This document shows, piece after piece, positions 7,877 to 15,960 of a stretch of 23,865 nt of DNA. Position 1 is the stretch's first letter. Each line of letters starts with the position of its first letter. The translations under genes were made by a program, and so were the position numbers. The DNA is taken from NCBI GenBank assembly GCA_964540005.1, contig CAZILN010000157.1, positions 1 to 23,865 of the forward strand, given 5' to 3'. The notes under the pieces are model-generated. The model made no database searches, was not told where the DNA came from, and saw only the letters and a list, made by a program, of their open reading frames with translations. This DNA comes from CAZILN01 sp964540005 (lineage in GTDB: Bacteria > Bacteroidota > Bacteroidia > Bacteroidales > SM23-62).

Positions 7877-8452
7877 TTATTCACCTATAACTACTTTGGC
7901 ATACCTGATAACCTTTTCATTAAGCAGGTATCCTTTTTCAACAACATCGACTATTTTACCCTTCAGCTTCTTTTCCGGGGCCGGTATCTTGGTCACCGCT
8001 TCATGAAGATCGGTGTTCAGCTCCTCATGAAGAGCGGCTATCTCTTTGATACCCTGCGAGCTAAGATATTCCCTGAACTTGTTGGTGATGAGCTCAATTC
8101 CCTGCCTGACCGCATCCATGTCACTTGCATCATTTACATGGGCAAGGGCACGGTCCAGGTCATCAAGCACCGGCAACAGGTTGGTGAATATCTCTTCCCC
8201 TGCAAATTTTGTCAGGTCAATTTTTTCTTTCAGTGTCCTCTTTCGGTAATTGTCGAATTCCGCTGACAGGCGCAGGTATCTGTCCTGCTGTTCCTTCAGT
8301 TCAGTTTCGAGCTTCCCGATGGCTTCTTTCTTTTTGTCGAGGGCCGATTTACCCTCTTTTTTAGCGGCCGACTTAGCTTCTTTTTTCACTGAGTCCTCAG
8401 TTTCCTGATGCTGTATGTCTTTCTCTTTTTCTTGCTCTGCCTGTTTAGCCAT
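7877..8452 (-). CDS. grpE: Nucleotide exchange factor GrpE
   Basis: 191 residues from the ATG at 8450-8452 (MAKQAEQEKEKD). An upstream in-frame start would add 16 residues (MYFGSGRKYIILLFTE) that look non-coding, so I reject it. The N-terminal third is a charged, Lys/Glu-rich long helix or coiled coil through which GrpE dimerises (ALDKKKEAIGKLETELKEQQ). It leads into the conserved YLRLSAEFDNYRKRT. The C-terminal beta domain contains KGKIVDVVEKGYLLNEKVIR, the family signature. GrpE releases ADP from DnaK. It is the first gene of the grpE-dnaJ-ABC block. I see no CIRCE element upstream. A near-consensus -7 box is present around 8493-8500 but is one base off, so I do not call it. Confidence 0.96.
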   Translation of the reverse strand: MAKQAEQEKEKDIQHQETEDSVKKEAKSAAKKEGKSALDKKKEAIGKLETELKEQQDRYLRLSAEFDNYRKRTLKEKIDLTKFAGEEIFTNLLPVLDDLDRALAHVNDASDMDAVRQGIELITNKFREYLSSQGIKEIAALHEELNTDLHEAVTKIPAPEKKLKGKIVDVVEKGYLLNEKVIRYAKVVIGE

Positions 8453-8610
8453 TTCTGTAAATAGTAAAATGATATATTTTCTGCCTGAGCCAAAATACAA
8501 CTATTCTGCCAAAGATGAAATCAGGACAAAATGACATGATGTGAGGAAAGTATTTGACGCTTAGGCAGTGAACATACTGAGGGGTGGTGTATTTCCGGTC
8601 TGAATCCGGT

Positions 8611-9915
8611 CTATATCCTGTCGATGGAAGCCCCGATGGCTGTCAGCCGCTCATCGATCTTCTCATAGCCACGGTCTATCTGCTCGATATTATGGATGGT
8701 TGAGGTACCGTCGGCTGACAGGGCTGCGATCAGCAGGGCCACACCTGCCCGGATATCCGGAGAGCTCATGATCGTGGGCCGAAGGCTGAACTGGCGGTCA
8801 AGGCCTATAACAGAGGCACGGTGCGGGTCGCACAGTATGATCTGGGCACCCATATCGATCAGCTTATCGACGAAGAACAGGCGGCTTTCAAACATTTTCT
8901 GGTGAATCAATACCGATCCTTTTGCCTGTGTGGCGATTACCAGGAATACCGACAGCAGATCGGGCGTCAGTCCGGGCCATGGAGCATCCGCAATGGTCAT
9001 TATAGAGCCGTCGATAAAGGTTTCGATCTCGTAATGTTCCTGTGCAGGGATCAGCAGGTCATCAGCTATGACCTCTATTCCGATGCCCATCCTGCGAAAA
9101 GCTTCGGGGATCAGTCCCAGCTTATTAAGTGAGACATTCCTGATCCTGATCTCGGATTGTGTCATGGCTGCCAGTCCGATAAAGGAACCGATCTCTATCA
9201 TGTCCGGCAGCATCTCGTGTACGCAGCCTGAAAGAGCCTCAACGCCTGTGATCTTAAGCAGGTTGGAACCCTGACCCTCAATCAGGGCCCCCATGCAGGT
9301 GAGCATCCCGCATAGCTGCTGTATGTACGGTTCACAGGCAGCATTGAATATGGTAGTGGTCCCGGTGGCCAGCACAGCGGTCATTATGATGTTTGCCGTT
9401 CCTGTTACCGAGGCTTCATCCAGCAGCATATAGGTGCCTTTGAGCTGTTTGGCATCGACACTGTATAAATTGGATCCCGGGTCAAAAGTGAACCTGGCCC
9501 CAAGTTTCTGGAAACCAACGAAATGAGTGTCAAGCCTCCGGCGCCCTATCTTGTCGCCGCCCGGTTTGGGAATGTGCCCCTTACCGTACCGGGCAAGCAG
9601 GGGTCCGAGTATCATTATGGATCCGCGCAGGCTGGCACTTTTATTACGGAATTCATCACTCTTCAGGTAATCTATGTTGACCTGTTCGGCCCGGAAGGTA
9701 TATTCGTGATCCCCGGTGTTCTCGACCGATACGCCAAGGTCCCTGATAAGATCAATGAGTATTATAACATCACTTATTTCAGGAATGTTTTTTATAATGA
9801 CCGTTTCAGGAGTAAGCAGGGTGGCACAGATGATCTGCAGGGCTTCGTTCTTAGCGCCCTGCGGCTGAATAGCTCCTTGAAGGGATTTTCCCCCTTTAAT
9901 GACAAAGCTGCCCAT
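8611..9915 (-). CDS. murA: UDP-N-acetylglucosamine 1-carboxyvinyltransferase (MurA), Cys-to-Asp active-site form
   Basis: 434 residues, first committed step of peptidoglycan synthesis (PEP plus UDP-GlcNAc), cytoplasmic. The PEP/UDP-GlcNAc-binding K22-N23 sits in GAKNEALQI. The flexible active-site loop reads KPGGDKIGRRRLDTHF, so the residue equivalent to E. coli Cys115 is Asp121. The DIRAGVALLIAALSADGT segment contains the Arg equivalent to E. coli Arg397. Two inside-out alpha/beta domains of the EPSP-synthase fold are evident throughout. In Mycobacterium and Chlamydia a natural Asp at this position makes the enzyme insensitive to fosfomycin (established); the same is expected here (inference). 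It follows the DUF4290 gene by 21 bp, probably in the same transcript. Confidence 0.97.
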   Translation of the reverse strand: MGSFVIKGGKSLQGAIQPQGAKNEALQIICATLLTPETVIIKNIPEISDVIILIDLIRDLGVSVENTGDHEYTFRAEQVNIDYLKSDEFRNKSASLRGSIMILGPLLARYGKGHIPKPGGDKIGRRRLDTHFVGFQKLGARFTFDPGSNLYSVDAKQLKGTYMLLDEASVTGTANIIMTAVLATGTTTIFNAACEPYIQQLCGMLTCMGALIEGQGSNLLKITGVEALSGCVHEMLPDMIEIGSFIGLAAMTQSEIRIRNVSLNKLGLIPEAFRRMGIGIEVIADDLLIPAQEHYEIETFIDGSIMTIADAPWPGLTPDLLSVFLVIATQAKGSVLIHQKMFESRLFFVDKLIDMGAQIILCDPHRASVIGLDRQFSLRPTIMSSPDIRAGVALLIAALSADGTSTIHNIEQIDRGYEKIDERLTAIGASIDRI

Positions 9916-9936
9916 AGACGGGAAATGACCGGGTGA

Positions 9937-10530
9937 TTATTTCTTTTTCTGCGGTCTTTTCTTTTTATTTTTGGATAGAATATCGCGCGTTTCTGACAGC
10001 CTCAGCTCCGGGTTCACGACTATCTTTCCTCCCGAGAGCTGTTCCAGATCCTTGAAAATAACTGCATCACTGACGGCCTCACGGTTCCAGGTAAGGTAAC
10101 ACTTTTTCATATGATTGGCGATCAACCTTATCAGCACCTCTTTTTCCTGTCCTTCCTCGTACTCAACAGCCTGCTTGATAAGCAGTTCAATTATCTTTCC
10201 ATAGTGTTTGAACCTGATATTATAGTCCCCGTAAGGAACCGGCTTGGGTTTCTCGCGAAGAGTTTCAGGTGTTGGTGTCTCATATGGAGAATCAATATCC
10301 AGCTTAAAATCCGATATGATGGCAAGGTGATCCCATAACTTATGTTTGAAATCGCTCACATCACGTAGATGGGGATTCATATTCCCCATGATGGAAATGA
10401 TGGCCTTAACCGCCCTGTTCCTTTCTTCACGATCTTCAATCTCGATGGCGTAATTTACCATCTTTTGTATATTCCTCCCGTACTCAGGCAGGACCAGCTT
10501 TTTTCGCGCCGTATTATAATCGTAATCCAT
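9937..10530 (-). CDS. DUF4290 family protein
   Basis: 197 residues starting MDYDYNTARKKLVLPEYGRN at the ATG 10528-10530. It matches what I know of DUF4290, a Bacteroidota-restricted family of unknown function often found beside murA. It is largely helical and soluble, with no signal peptide or membrane segment. Conserved-looking stretches include GRNIQKMV, MGNMNPHLRD, FKHKLWDHLA and the central YGDYNIRFKHYGKIIELLI. The C-terminus ends in a poly-basic tail (KNKKKRPQKKK), which could bind nucleic acid or simply be disordered. It is the first gene of a likely two-gene unit with murA, so a role linked to cell-wall synthesis or its coordination is possible but unproven. Confidence 0.85.
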   Translation of the reverse strand: MDYDYNTARKKLVLPEYGRNIQKMVNYAIEIEDREERNRAVKAIISIMGNMNPHLRDVSDFKHKLWDHLAIISDFKLDIDSPYETPTPETLREKPKPVPYGDYNIRFKHYGKIIELLIKQAVEYEEGQEKEVLIRLIANHMKKCYLTWNREAVSDAVIFKDLEQLSGGKIVVNPELRLSETRDILSKNKKKRPQKKK

Positions 10531-10547
10531 TAGTCAGTGATTTTCTG

Positions 10548-10555
10548 CAAAGCTA
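10548..10555 (-). promoter_or_regulatory. Candidate -7 box for the DUF4290-murA unit
   Basis: On the minus strand the sequence reads TAGCTTTG, a perfect match to the Bacteroidota -7 consensus TAnnTTTG, 17 bp upstream of the DUF4290 start. No clear TTG -33 element occurs at 17-20 bp spacing, so this is a half-supported promoter. Confidence 0.45.
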
Positions 10556-10608
10556 GTTTAAAATTTCAGAACTGGAAAAAAAAGTGTATGCAGATCTTAT
10601 TGGCCGAG

Positions 10609-10650
10609 CTCGTAAATTCGGTTGGCTGTGTCACACTCATAAATTCGGTT
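10609..10650. repeat. 15-bp direct repeat across the helicase stop codon
   Basis: CTCGTAAATTCGGTT (10609-10623) and CTCATAAATTCGGTT (10636-10650) differ at one base and are offset by 27 bp. The second copy overlaps the last codons and stop codon of the helicase gene, so the first looks like a partial duplication of the gene's 3' end. Confidence 0.7.
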
Positions 10651-13000
10651 CCTCTTCGTGAGAGCTGAGGATCTTCAGCTTAGCGAAACGCAGGAGCAAC
10701 TGTTTCTGACCTGCCCCGGCAAAGAATACCGTGGCCTTGCGGTTTTGCGTCTGGCCGTCGAGTTTCAGTACCTTTCCTTTTCCGAACCTCTGGTGCAGCA
10801 CCTCCATCCCTGCCCGGATGCTCCCGGGATCATCCGGGGTGAAATCTTCCGGTTCCGCTTTCGCTTCCTCCGCAGCCGGACGGCTGTTTGATGCCTTTGT
10901 GAAATTATGAGGAACAAAAGCTTCCGTGTTGATCGTTGCAGGACTGGATTTTTTCTGTGTACCGGATCGGGCAGGGGGTCTGAATGCATAGCCCCTGTTG
11001 CTGACGCCCGGAGCATTTTCCTGGCTCTGCAGGGAGGCAAAAGGAGCCTCTTCAAAATATTCCTGGTCGATCTCTTTAAAAAACCGGCTGGGTATACAGT
11101 TTATAAGGACACCCCATTTATACCTTCTTTCAGCATAACTGAGGGTGAGCTTCTTCATGGCCCTGGTAATCGCCACATAGAAAAGCCTCCTTTCTTCTTC
11201 CAGTTCTTCACGGGTAGTGGCCGACAGCCGGGCAGGGAAGAGGTCTTCTTCTAATCCGGCTACAAAAATATGCTTGAACTCCAGTCCCTTGGCCGAATGG
11301 ATTGTCATTACAGAGACCCTGTCCCTACCCTCGTTTTTGTCCTTATCCGCATCGGTGAGCAGGGCAATATTCTGCAGGTAGGCCGACAGGTTTGATGTCT
11401 GCCCGTCGGTTTGCGAATCCGTATATTCCTTGATTGAATTCAGCAGCTCCTGTATGTTCTCATGCTTGCTGATATTCTCCGGAGACCTGTCATAATGGTA
11501 TTCCTGCAGTATTCCTGTTTTTTCAGCAATGACGAAAGCCAGGTCGAAAGCCTCCATGATATCCAGCTGCGAGATGAAATCATTGATCATCCCGGTAAAG
11601 TCCGCCAGCTTCCTTATGGTCCCCTTATTATACCGGCCGGTATAATCATTAATACTGTTCAGTATATCCCAGGGCCTTTTACCTGTTTCACTGCTTATCT
11701 CAAGCAAGCGGGTGAGGCTTGTATTGCCTATTCCCCTTGCGGGGTAATTAATGATCCGTGCAAGGGCTTCCTCGTCATAGGGATTGACTACCAGGCGGTA
11801 GTATGCCAGCAGGTCCTTGATCTCTTTTCTCTGGTAAAAGGACAGGCTGCCGTAAACCACATAGGGAATGTTCAGTTTGCGAAGTGATTCTTCGAAGATC
11901 CTGGACTGTGCATTGGTACGGTACAGGATAGCGAAATCATTGTATTTCAGATGGTCCCGGTAAGCAGTATCCTTGATCAGGGAAGCAACTGAGAATCCTT
12001 CGTCATTGTCTGTGCGGCTGCGCAACAAGCGGATCTTTTCACCGGTCTCGTTATCCGACCATATCTGCTTGCTTATCTGGCCCAGGTTATTTTTGATCAG
12101 GCTGTTGGCCGCATCAATTATATTTTTTGTAGAACGGTAATTCTGTTCGAGTTTGAAGAGGCTGTAATCCGGGAAATCATGCTGGAAATTCAGGATATTT
12201 TCAATCCTTGCCCCGCGGAAGGAATAAATGCTCTGAGCATCGTCCCCCACCACGCATATATTCTTATTCAATTCACTCAGCTGGTTGATGATGCGGTACT
12301 GAACAAAGTTGGTGTCCTGGTACTCATCCACAAGCAGGTATGAAAATAGTCCCTGGTATTTCTTTAATATTTCAGGATGGTCACGGAACAGTGTAAATGT
12401 ATTCAGCAGGAGGTCGTCGAAATCCATGGCATCGGATTTCCTGCATTGATTTACATACTTTTCATAGATCTCCACCACCCTGGGTTTCCTGCTTCGTTTA
12501 TCCTGTTCGATCAACTGGTGGCTCCCCATATAGGCAGTGGGGGTGATCAGGTTATTCTTGGCCCTGGATATTCTACCGAAAACCTCTCCCGGTTTATAGA
12601 CCTGCTCGTCTAGTTTCATCTCCCTGATCACGGCCTTTACCACATTTTTTGAATCAGTGGTGTCGTATATGGTATAGCCGGAAGGGTACCCGAGCAGGTT
12701 CCCGTCGAACCGGAGTATGCGGGCAAAAACCGAATGAAAGGTACCCATCCACAGGTCCCTGGCCAGGGATTCCCCGACCAGCTGTCCAATGCGTTCCTTC
12801 ATTTCCCTGGCAGCCTTATTGGTAAAGGTCAGCGCCAGGATCTGTCCGGGTGACACCCCCTGGTGCAAGAGGTAAGCAATGCGATAGGTAAGGACACGGG
12901 TTTTCCCCGAACCGGCTCCCGCAATCACCAGGCTGGGACCTTCATACTCTTTTACAGCCAGTTGCTGAGCTTCATTCAGATCTTTCAGGAAATCTACCAT
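10637..13000 (-). CDS. UvrD/PcrA-type superfamily 1 DNA helicase
   Basis: 787 residues from the ATG at 12998-13000 (MVDFLKDLNEAQQLAV), the family N-terminus. An AGGAG sequence 5 nt upstream supports this start; a longer frame to 13120 adds 40 non-conserved residues and is rejected. It is a 3'-5' ATP-dependent helicase used in mismatch and excision repair and in clearing stalled forks. Motifs are Q motif LNEAQQLAV, Walker A AGAGSGKT (27-34), TFTNKAAREM (Ia), LLVDEYQDTN (II), GDDAQSIYSFRGA (III), LEQNYRST (IV), VMTIHSAKGLEF (V) and RRLFYVAITRA (VI). The C-terminal GMEVLHQRFGKGKVLKLDG is the PcrA/UvrD Tudor-like tail that contacts RNA polymerase. It could be named uvrD or pcrA; I leave the symbol empty for that reason. 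Confidence 0.96.
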   Translation of the reverse strand: MVDFLKDLNEAQQLAVKEYEGPSLVIAGAGSGKTRVLTYRIAYLLHQGVSPGQILALTFTNKAAREMKERIGQLVGESLARDLWMGTFHSVFARILRFDGNLLGYPSGYTIYDTTDSKNVVKAVIREMKLDEQVYKPGEVFGRISRAKNNLITPTAYMGSHQLIEQDKRSRKPRVVEIYEKYVNQCRKSDAMDFDDLLLNTFTLFRDHPEILKKYQGLFSYLLVDEYQDTNFVQYRIINQLSELNKNICVVGDDAQSIYSFRGARIENILNFQHDFPDYSLFKLEQNYRSTKNIIDAANSLIKNNLGQISKQIWSDNETGEKIRLLRSRTDNDEGFSVASLIKDTAYRDHLKYNDFAILYRTNAQSRIFEESLRKLNIPYVVYGSLSFYQRKEIKDLLAYYRLVVNPYDEEALARIINYPARGIGNTSLTRLLEISSETGKRPWDILNSINDYTGRYNKGTIRKLADFTGMINDFISQLDIMEAFDLAFVIAEKTGILQEYHYDRSPENISKHENIQELLNSIKEYTDSQTDGQTSNLSAYLQNIALLTDADKDKNEGRDRVSVMTIHSAKGLEFKHIFVAGLEEDLFPARLSATTREELEEERRLFYVAITRAMKKLTLSYAERRYKWGVLINCIPSRFFKEIDQEYFEEAPFASLQSQENAPGVSNRGYAFRPPARSGTQKKSSPATINTEAFVPHNFTKASNSRPAAEEAKAEPEDFTPDDPGSIRAGMEVLHQRFGKGKVLKLDGQTQNRKATVFFAGAGQKQLLLRFAKLKILSSHEEEPNL

Positions 13001-13005
13001 CTTTT

Positions 13006-13010
13006 CTCCT
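13006..13010 (-). promoter_or_regulatory. Ribosome binding site deciding the helicase start
   Basis: Minus-strand AGGAG, 5 nt before the ATG at 12998-13000. Strong Shine-Dalgarno sequences are rare in this window and in Bacteroidota generally, so it is a useful marker of the true start. Confidence 0.6.
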
Positions 13011-13065
13011 AAATTGAGGTTCCTTGTAGCAAGCAGCGCAACTTGCTCGCATGATGCATAGTTGG

Positions 13066-13073
13066 CAAAAATA
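13066..13073 (-). promoter_or_regulatory. Candidate -7 box for the helicase gene
   Basis: The minus strand reads TATTTTTG, matching TAnnTTTG, 65 bp upstream of the helicase ATG. No TTG lies at the expected -33 position. The transcribed leader would contain an AGCAAG/CTTGCT hairpin (13028-13033 with 13042-13047, 8-nt loop). Confidence 0.4.
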
Positions 13074-13168
13074 AGCTTTGTCCACTGAAATCCCGGATTA
13101 TCTCCGGGTTTATTTATCAACTTTTTGAATTAACAAGCTTTCAGATACAAACTTTTCTGCCTGTAACT

Positions 13169-13201
13169 TTTGAACTTGTAACTTTTTACTTTCTATCTTT
13201 G
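13169..13201 (+). promoter_or_regulatory. Candidate promoter for the T9SS-secreted protein gene
   Basis: TATCTTTG at 13194-13201 is a perfect TAnnTTTG -7 box. Upstream TTTG at 13169-13172 lies 21 bp away, and a TTG at 13176-13178 lies 15 bp away; both spacings are somewhat off the usual 18-20. The region is a run of AACTTTT-like repeats, which weakens the case. The start codon follows about 80 bp downstream. Confidence 0.45.
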
Positions 13202-13282
13202 TTGCTCTTTGAAAATGCAATATACCAACATACTATTTCGGTGATTCTCAAGTTATATATTGAAATATTCCGACGCCAGACC

Positions 13283-14674
13283 ATGCACCATTTCCGGTCC
13301 CAGAGCAGACCTTATATACTGGCTTTATCCGGTTTGCTGGTATTTATCATACCTGTTGAAGGACAAAGGATCTATTCCGAGGGAGCCGATAAAGCTTATA
13401 ATATGATGCAGCTTGACAGCAGCTCAATGGATTCAACGGTGCAGGTCTTCATCCATCATTCCCCGGATCCCGGGGATCCGGCCACCCTGTCGCTGACGGC
13501 AGAAGACACTGACCTCACATCGGCTTTTCAGTGGAGCAGGTTAGACACTGTAAGTTTCAGTTTTGAGTCCTACCATACTGACAGCAATAGCCAGACATCC
13601 CTCATAAACAACCTGGATCCCGGCTGCTACCGTGTACATGTTTCCTCGGATTCAAGCGATACAGTGATGACGGCCTGGGTTTACAGGAACAGCCCCTTCT
13701 TAGAAGTGGAAAAGAATGATGAAGGCAAGATCAAAACCTATCAGGCACCCTGTGCTTTCCTGTGGCTTAAAGCAGAGGCAGGCGCCGATACACTCAGATA
13801 CTATGATTTTTCGGCCGACAGCATGAAAACCATCCCAAATGATATAAGCTCGGAATGGACCTCGGATGATCCGGAGTATGAATTGTACGGTGCCACAAGG
13901 ATCAGCCTGACCATCCAAAATGAGCCGCCGTATTCCAGGCCACCTACTAAGGACATGTGGTTCACACTCACCATTACTGACAGGTTCGGACTGACCCTGG
14001 AGGATGAGGTATTATATGAATCCATACATACCAGGGCGGATTTTGAGATCCTGGCCAAAGAGAGCAGGCATTCGGATGTATGGACGGAAATTGAGAATGT
14101 TGATGCCGACAGCCTGGAAGCCCCCCTGGAAGTGAAATTTGTCAACCTTTCGGAGAACGGGGAAGAGTTTTACTGGACCTTTATAGACAGTGCCAAGACC
14201 GGTTCCGTTGAAGGGGATACTACCTATGATGTGGCTGATACGGTTGAATTCATTTATTATATACCAAAGAACTATTACCCTTCGCTTGTCTCTGTAAGCA
14301 GTGTCGGATGCGAAGATTCCATCAAGTTAATTGATCCCATTTATGTGGTAGATTCAAAACTGGATGTGCCCAATGTCTTTACCCCTGATAATGATAACAT
14401 AAATGATATTTTCATGGTTTCAGCATTATCCATGAAGGAATTCAGGATCACCATTTTTAACCGCTGGGGCAACCTGGTGTATCAACATGAACAGAAGAGG
14501 GATATGTTTGAATGGGAGGGATGGGACGGAACCCTGCAGGGAAGGGGTGACGTTCATTGCGAACCGGGAGTATACTTTTTTGTTATTGAAGCCATAGGCT
14601 GGGACAGGGAAAAATACCGCAGCCGTGATGAACGCGGTTTCGTATACCTGTACCGGGGTAATATAACATTCTAA
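13283..14674 (+). CDS. Secreted protein with gliding-motility-type C-terminal domain (T9SS type B substrate)
   Basis: 463 residues from the ATG at 13283-13285. A longer frame from a TTG at 13199 overlaps the promoter box and is rejected. The N-terminus MHHFRSQSRPYILALSGLLV then FIIPVEG is a signal peptide, with cleavage probably after VEG before Gln28. The middle holds beta-rich immunoglobulin/PKD-like modules; LEVKFVNLSENGEEFYWTF is a typical PKD-like strand pair. The last 101 residues (363-463) begin PNVFTPDNDNINDIF and contain ITIFNRWGNLVY, WDGT and PGVYFFVIEA. This is the gliding-motility-associated C-terminal domain (TIGR04131 type) that directs export through the type IX system and attachment at the cell surface. 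It diverges from the helicase and converges on the DUF4143 ATPase. The ligand or role at the surface is unknown. Confidence 0.88.
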   Translation: MHHFRSQSRPYILALSGLLVFIIPVEGQRIYSEGADKAYNMMQLDSSSMDSTVQVFIHHSPDPGDPATLSLTAEDTDLTSAFQWSRLDTVSFSFESYHTDSNSQTSLINNLDPGCYRVHVSSDSSDTVMTAWVYRNSPFLEVEKNDEGKIKTYQAPCAFLWLKAEAGADTLRYYDFSADSMKTIPNDISSEWTSDDPEYELYGATRISLTIQNEPPYSRPPTKDMWFTLTITDRFGLTLEDEVLYESIHTRADFEILAKESRHSDVWTEIENVDADSLEAPLEVKFVNLSENGEEFYWTFIDSAKTGSVEGDTTYDVADTVEFIYYIPKNYYPSLVSVSSVGCEDSIKLIDPIYVVDSKLDVPNVFTPDNDNINDIFMVSALSMKEFRITIFNRWGNLVYQHEQKRDMFEWEGWDGTLQGRGDVHCEPGVYFFVIEAIGWDREKYRSRDERGFVYLYRGNITF

Positions 14675-14686
14675 ACCTCTGGAACC

Positions 14687-14715
14687 TTCGAACCTGGAAC
14701 TTTCCAGCTTTCGAA
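14687..14715. terminator. Nested hairpin between convergent genes, probable bidirectional terminator
   Basis: TTCGAA (14687-14692) and CTGGAA (14694-14699) are answered by TTCCAG (14702-14707) and TTCGAA (14710-14715) around a 2-base centre. It lies 12 bp after the stop of the T9SS-substrate gene and 18 bp after that of the converging ATPase gene. It has no long T tract, so termination is inferred from the stem and the convergent position. Confidence 0.5.
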
Positions 14716-14733
14716 CTCATTCCAGATATGATT

Positions 14734-15864
14734 TCAAGCCGGACGGATAAACTCACTATAATTTGCCCGGTTAATCACCCGGGTTTCCGCATCTTTATAT
14801 GCCTGGAGAAAAGTCTTTGAGAAACGGGTTTTTTTTGCTGGATTCCATTTGAACTCGTATGCATGTAAGCGTCCGTCATAATCTTCAATATAATCGATCT
14901 CCTGCTGACCATGTGTCCTCCAGAAATAGCGATTGGCATACTGATTGTAATAGTGCGTATATTTTAGTCTTTCACTTACAAGAAAGTTTTCCCAGAGAGC
15001 TCCGGTATCCTGCCTGCTGCTGAACGGCGCAAGATTTGCAATGATCATATTTCTTACTCCGTTATCATAGAAGTAGATCTTCCTGCTTCTTTTCAATTCA
15101 GTGCGAAGATTTCGATTGAATGATGTTAACCGGAAAATGATAAATACCTGTTCCAGGTAATGGATATACCTTTCCACTGTTTCTTTATCAAGTTCAACAA
15201 GCCTGCTCAATTCATTATACGATACTTCATTACCGATCTGAAAGGCCAGGGCTTTTAGTAGTTTTTCTATTTTATAGGGTTTTTTGATCTGTTCCAGTGA
15301 AAAGATATCTTTATACATATAACTGTCGGTCAGCTGAGTCAGGATATCCCTGTGATCACTGGAAGAAGTGACAACTTCCGGATAGTAACCGTAAACAAGC
15401 CTGGATTCAAGCATACTATCTTCTTCCCAGAGACCGTGGTGATCTGTCATTTCGCCAAATGAAAGCGGGAACAGGTGATATTCCCATTTTCTGCCTGTAA
15501 GCGGCTCTTTAATCCTGTCGCTTAGTTCAAAGGCCGAAGAACCAGTGGCAACAACTATTTTTTCCGGCAGATTATCCACAATCATTTTCAATAACAGGCC
15601 AATATTGTCTATCCGCTGAGCTTCATCTATAAAAATCCATTTTTCACCAGAAAACATTTGTTGTAATATCCTGATACCTGCCCCTTCAAGATTGTGCCTT
15701 ACCCCGGGATCATCTCCGTTAAGCCATAAGGGTTTACCTTCAAGTTTTTCAGCAATACGTTTTAATAGTGTTGTCTTTCCGGATTGCCTGGGACCGAGAA
15801 TTATTACGGCCTTACCTGGTCCAAGCTTATCAGCAACAACATACTCAAGTACTCTGTTTATCAT
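14734..15864 (-). CDS. AAA_14/DUF4143 family ATPase
   Basis: 376 residues from the ATG at 15862-15864. The N-terminal P-loop ATPase domain has Walker A GPRQSGKTT (24-32), Walker B WIFIDEAQ (76-83) and a sensor-like VATGSSAFELS. A middle winged-helix-like part follows (FQIGNEVSYNELSRLV). The C-terminal DUF4143 domain starts at about GALWENFLVSERLK. It contains E322-D324 and E337-K339 (EFK), the arrangement of PD-(D/E)XK nuclease folds. These proteins are common, scattered and mobile in Bacteroidota; their biological role is not established. The gene is AT-rich against its neighbours and stands alone, which fits horizontal acquisition (inference). Its promoter carries an inverted repeat around the -7 box, suggesting autoregulation or toxin-antitoxin-like control, but no partner gene is present. 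Confidence 0.92.
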   Translation of the reverse strand: MINRVLEYVVADKLGPGKAVIILGPRQSGKTTLLKRIAEKLEGKPLWLNGDDPGVRHNLEGAGIRILQQMFSGEKWIFIDEAQRIDNIGLLLKMIVDNLPEKIVVATGSSAFELSDRIKEPLTGRKWEYHLFPLSFGEMTDHHGLWEEDSMLESRLVYGYYPEVVTSSSDHRDILTQLTDSYMYKDIFSLEQIKKPYKIEKLLKALAFQIGNEVSYNELSRLVELDKETVERYIHYLEQVFIIFRLTSFNRNLRTELKRSRKIYFYDNGVRNMIIANLAPFSSRQDTGALWENFLVSERLKYTHYYNQYANRYFWRTHGQQEIDYIEDYDGRLHAYEFKWNPAKKTRFSKTFLQAYKDAETRVINRANYSEFIRPA

Positions 15865-15868
15865 AATA

Positions 15869-15918
15869 TCTCGACTTTAATCGCAAAATTAATATAAATA
15901 TTTCGATTTAAAACGAGA
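15869..15918 (-). promoter_or_regulatory. Inverted repeat bracketing the -7 box of the DUF4143 ATPase gene
   Basis: Arms TCTCGACTTTAATCG (15869-15883) and CGATTTAAAACGAGA (15904-15918) match at 12 of 15 positions as an inverted repeat with a 20-bp centre. The minus-strand -7 box TAATTTTG (15884-15891) sits in that centre, touching one arm. The other arm covers the region up to about -30. A dimeric repressor bound here would block RNA polymerase. The ATPase start is 4 bp beyond the near arm. Confidence 0.6.
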
Positions 15919-15960
15919 AATTAATACTTTATTACCTGAGGAACTAAAAAATAACTCCTT

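Noticed and set aside
7206..8266. Plus-strand frames opposite dnaJ and grpE
   Set aside because: These are shadows of genes with complete motif sets on the minus strand.
8501..8610. CIRCE-like heat-shock operator or terminator between murA and grpE
   Set aside because: No GAGTGCTAA-type palindrome is present; only a short TCCGGTCT direct repeat next to the murA stop.
14734..15864. Toxin-antitoxin or defence module around the DUF4143 ATPase
   Set aside because: There is no partner gene, and both neighbours are ordinary; only the operator-like repeat is unusual.
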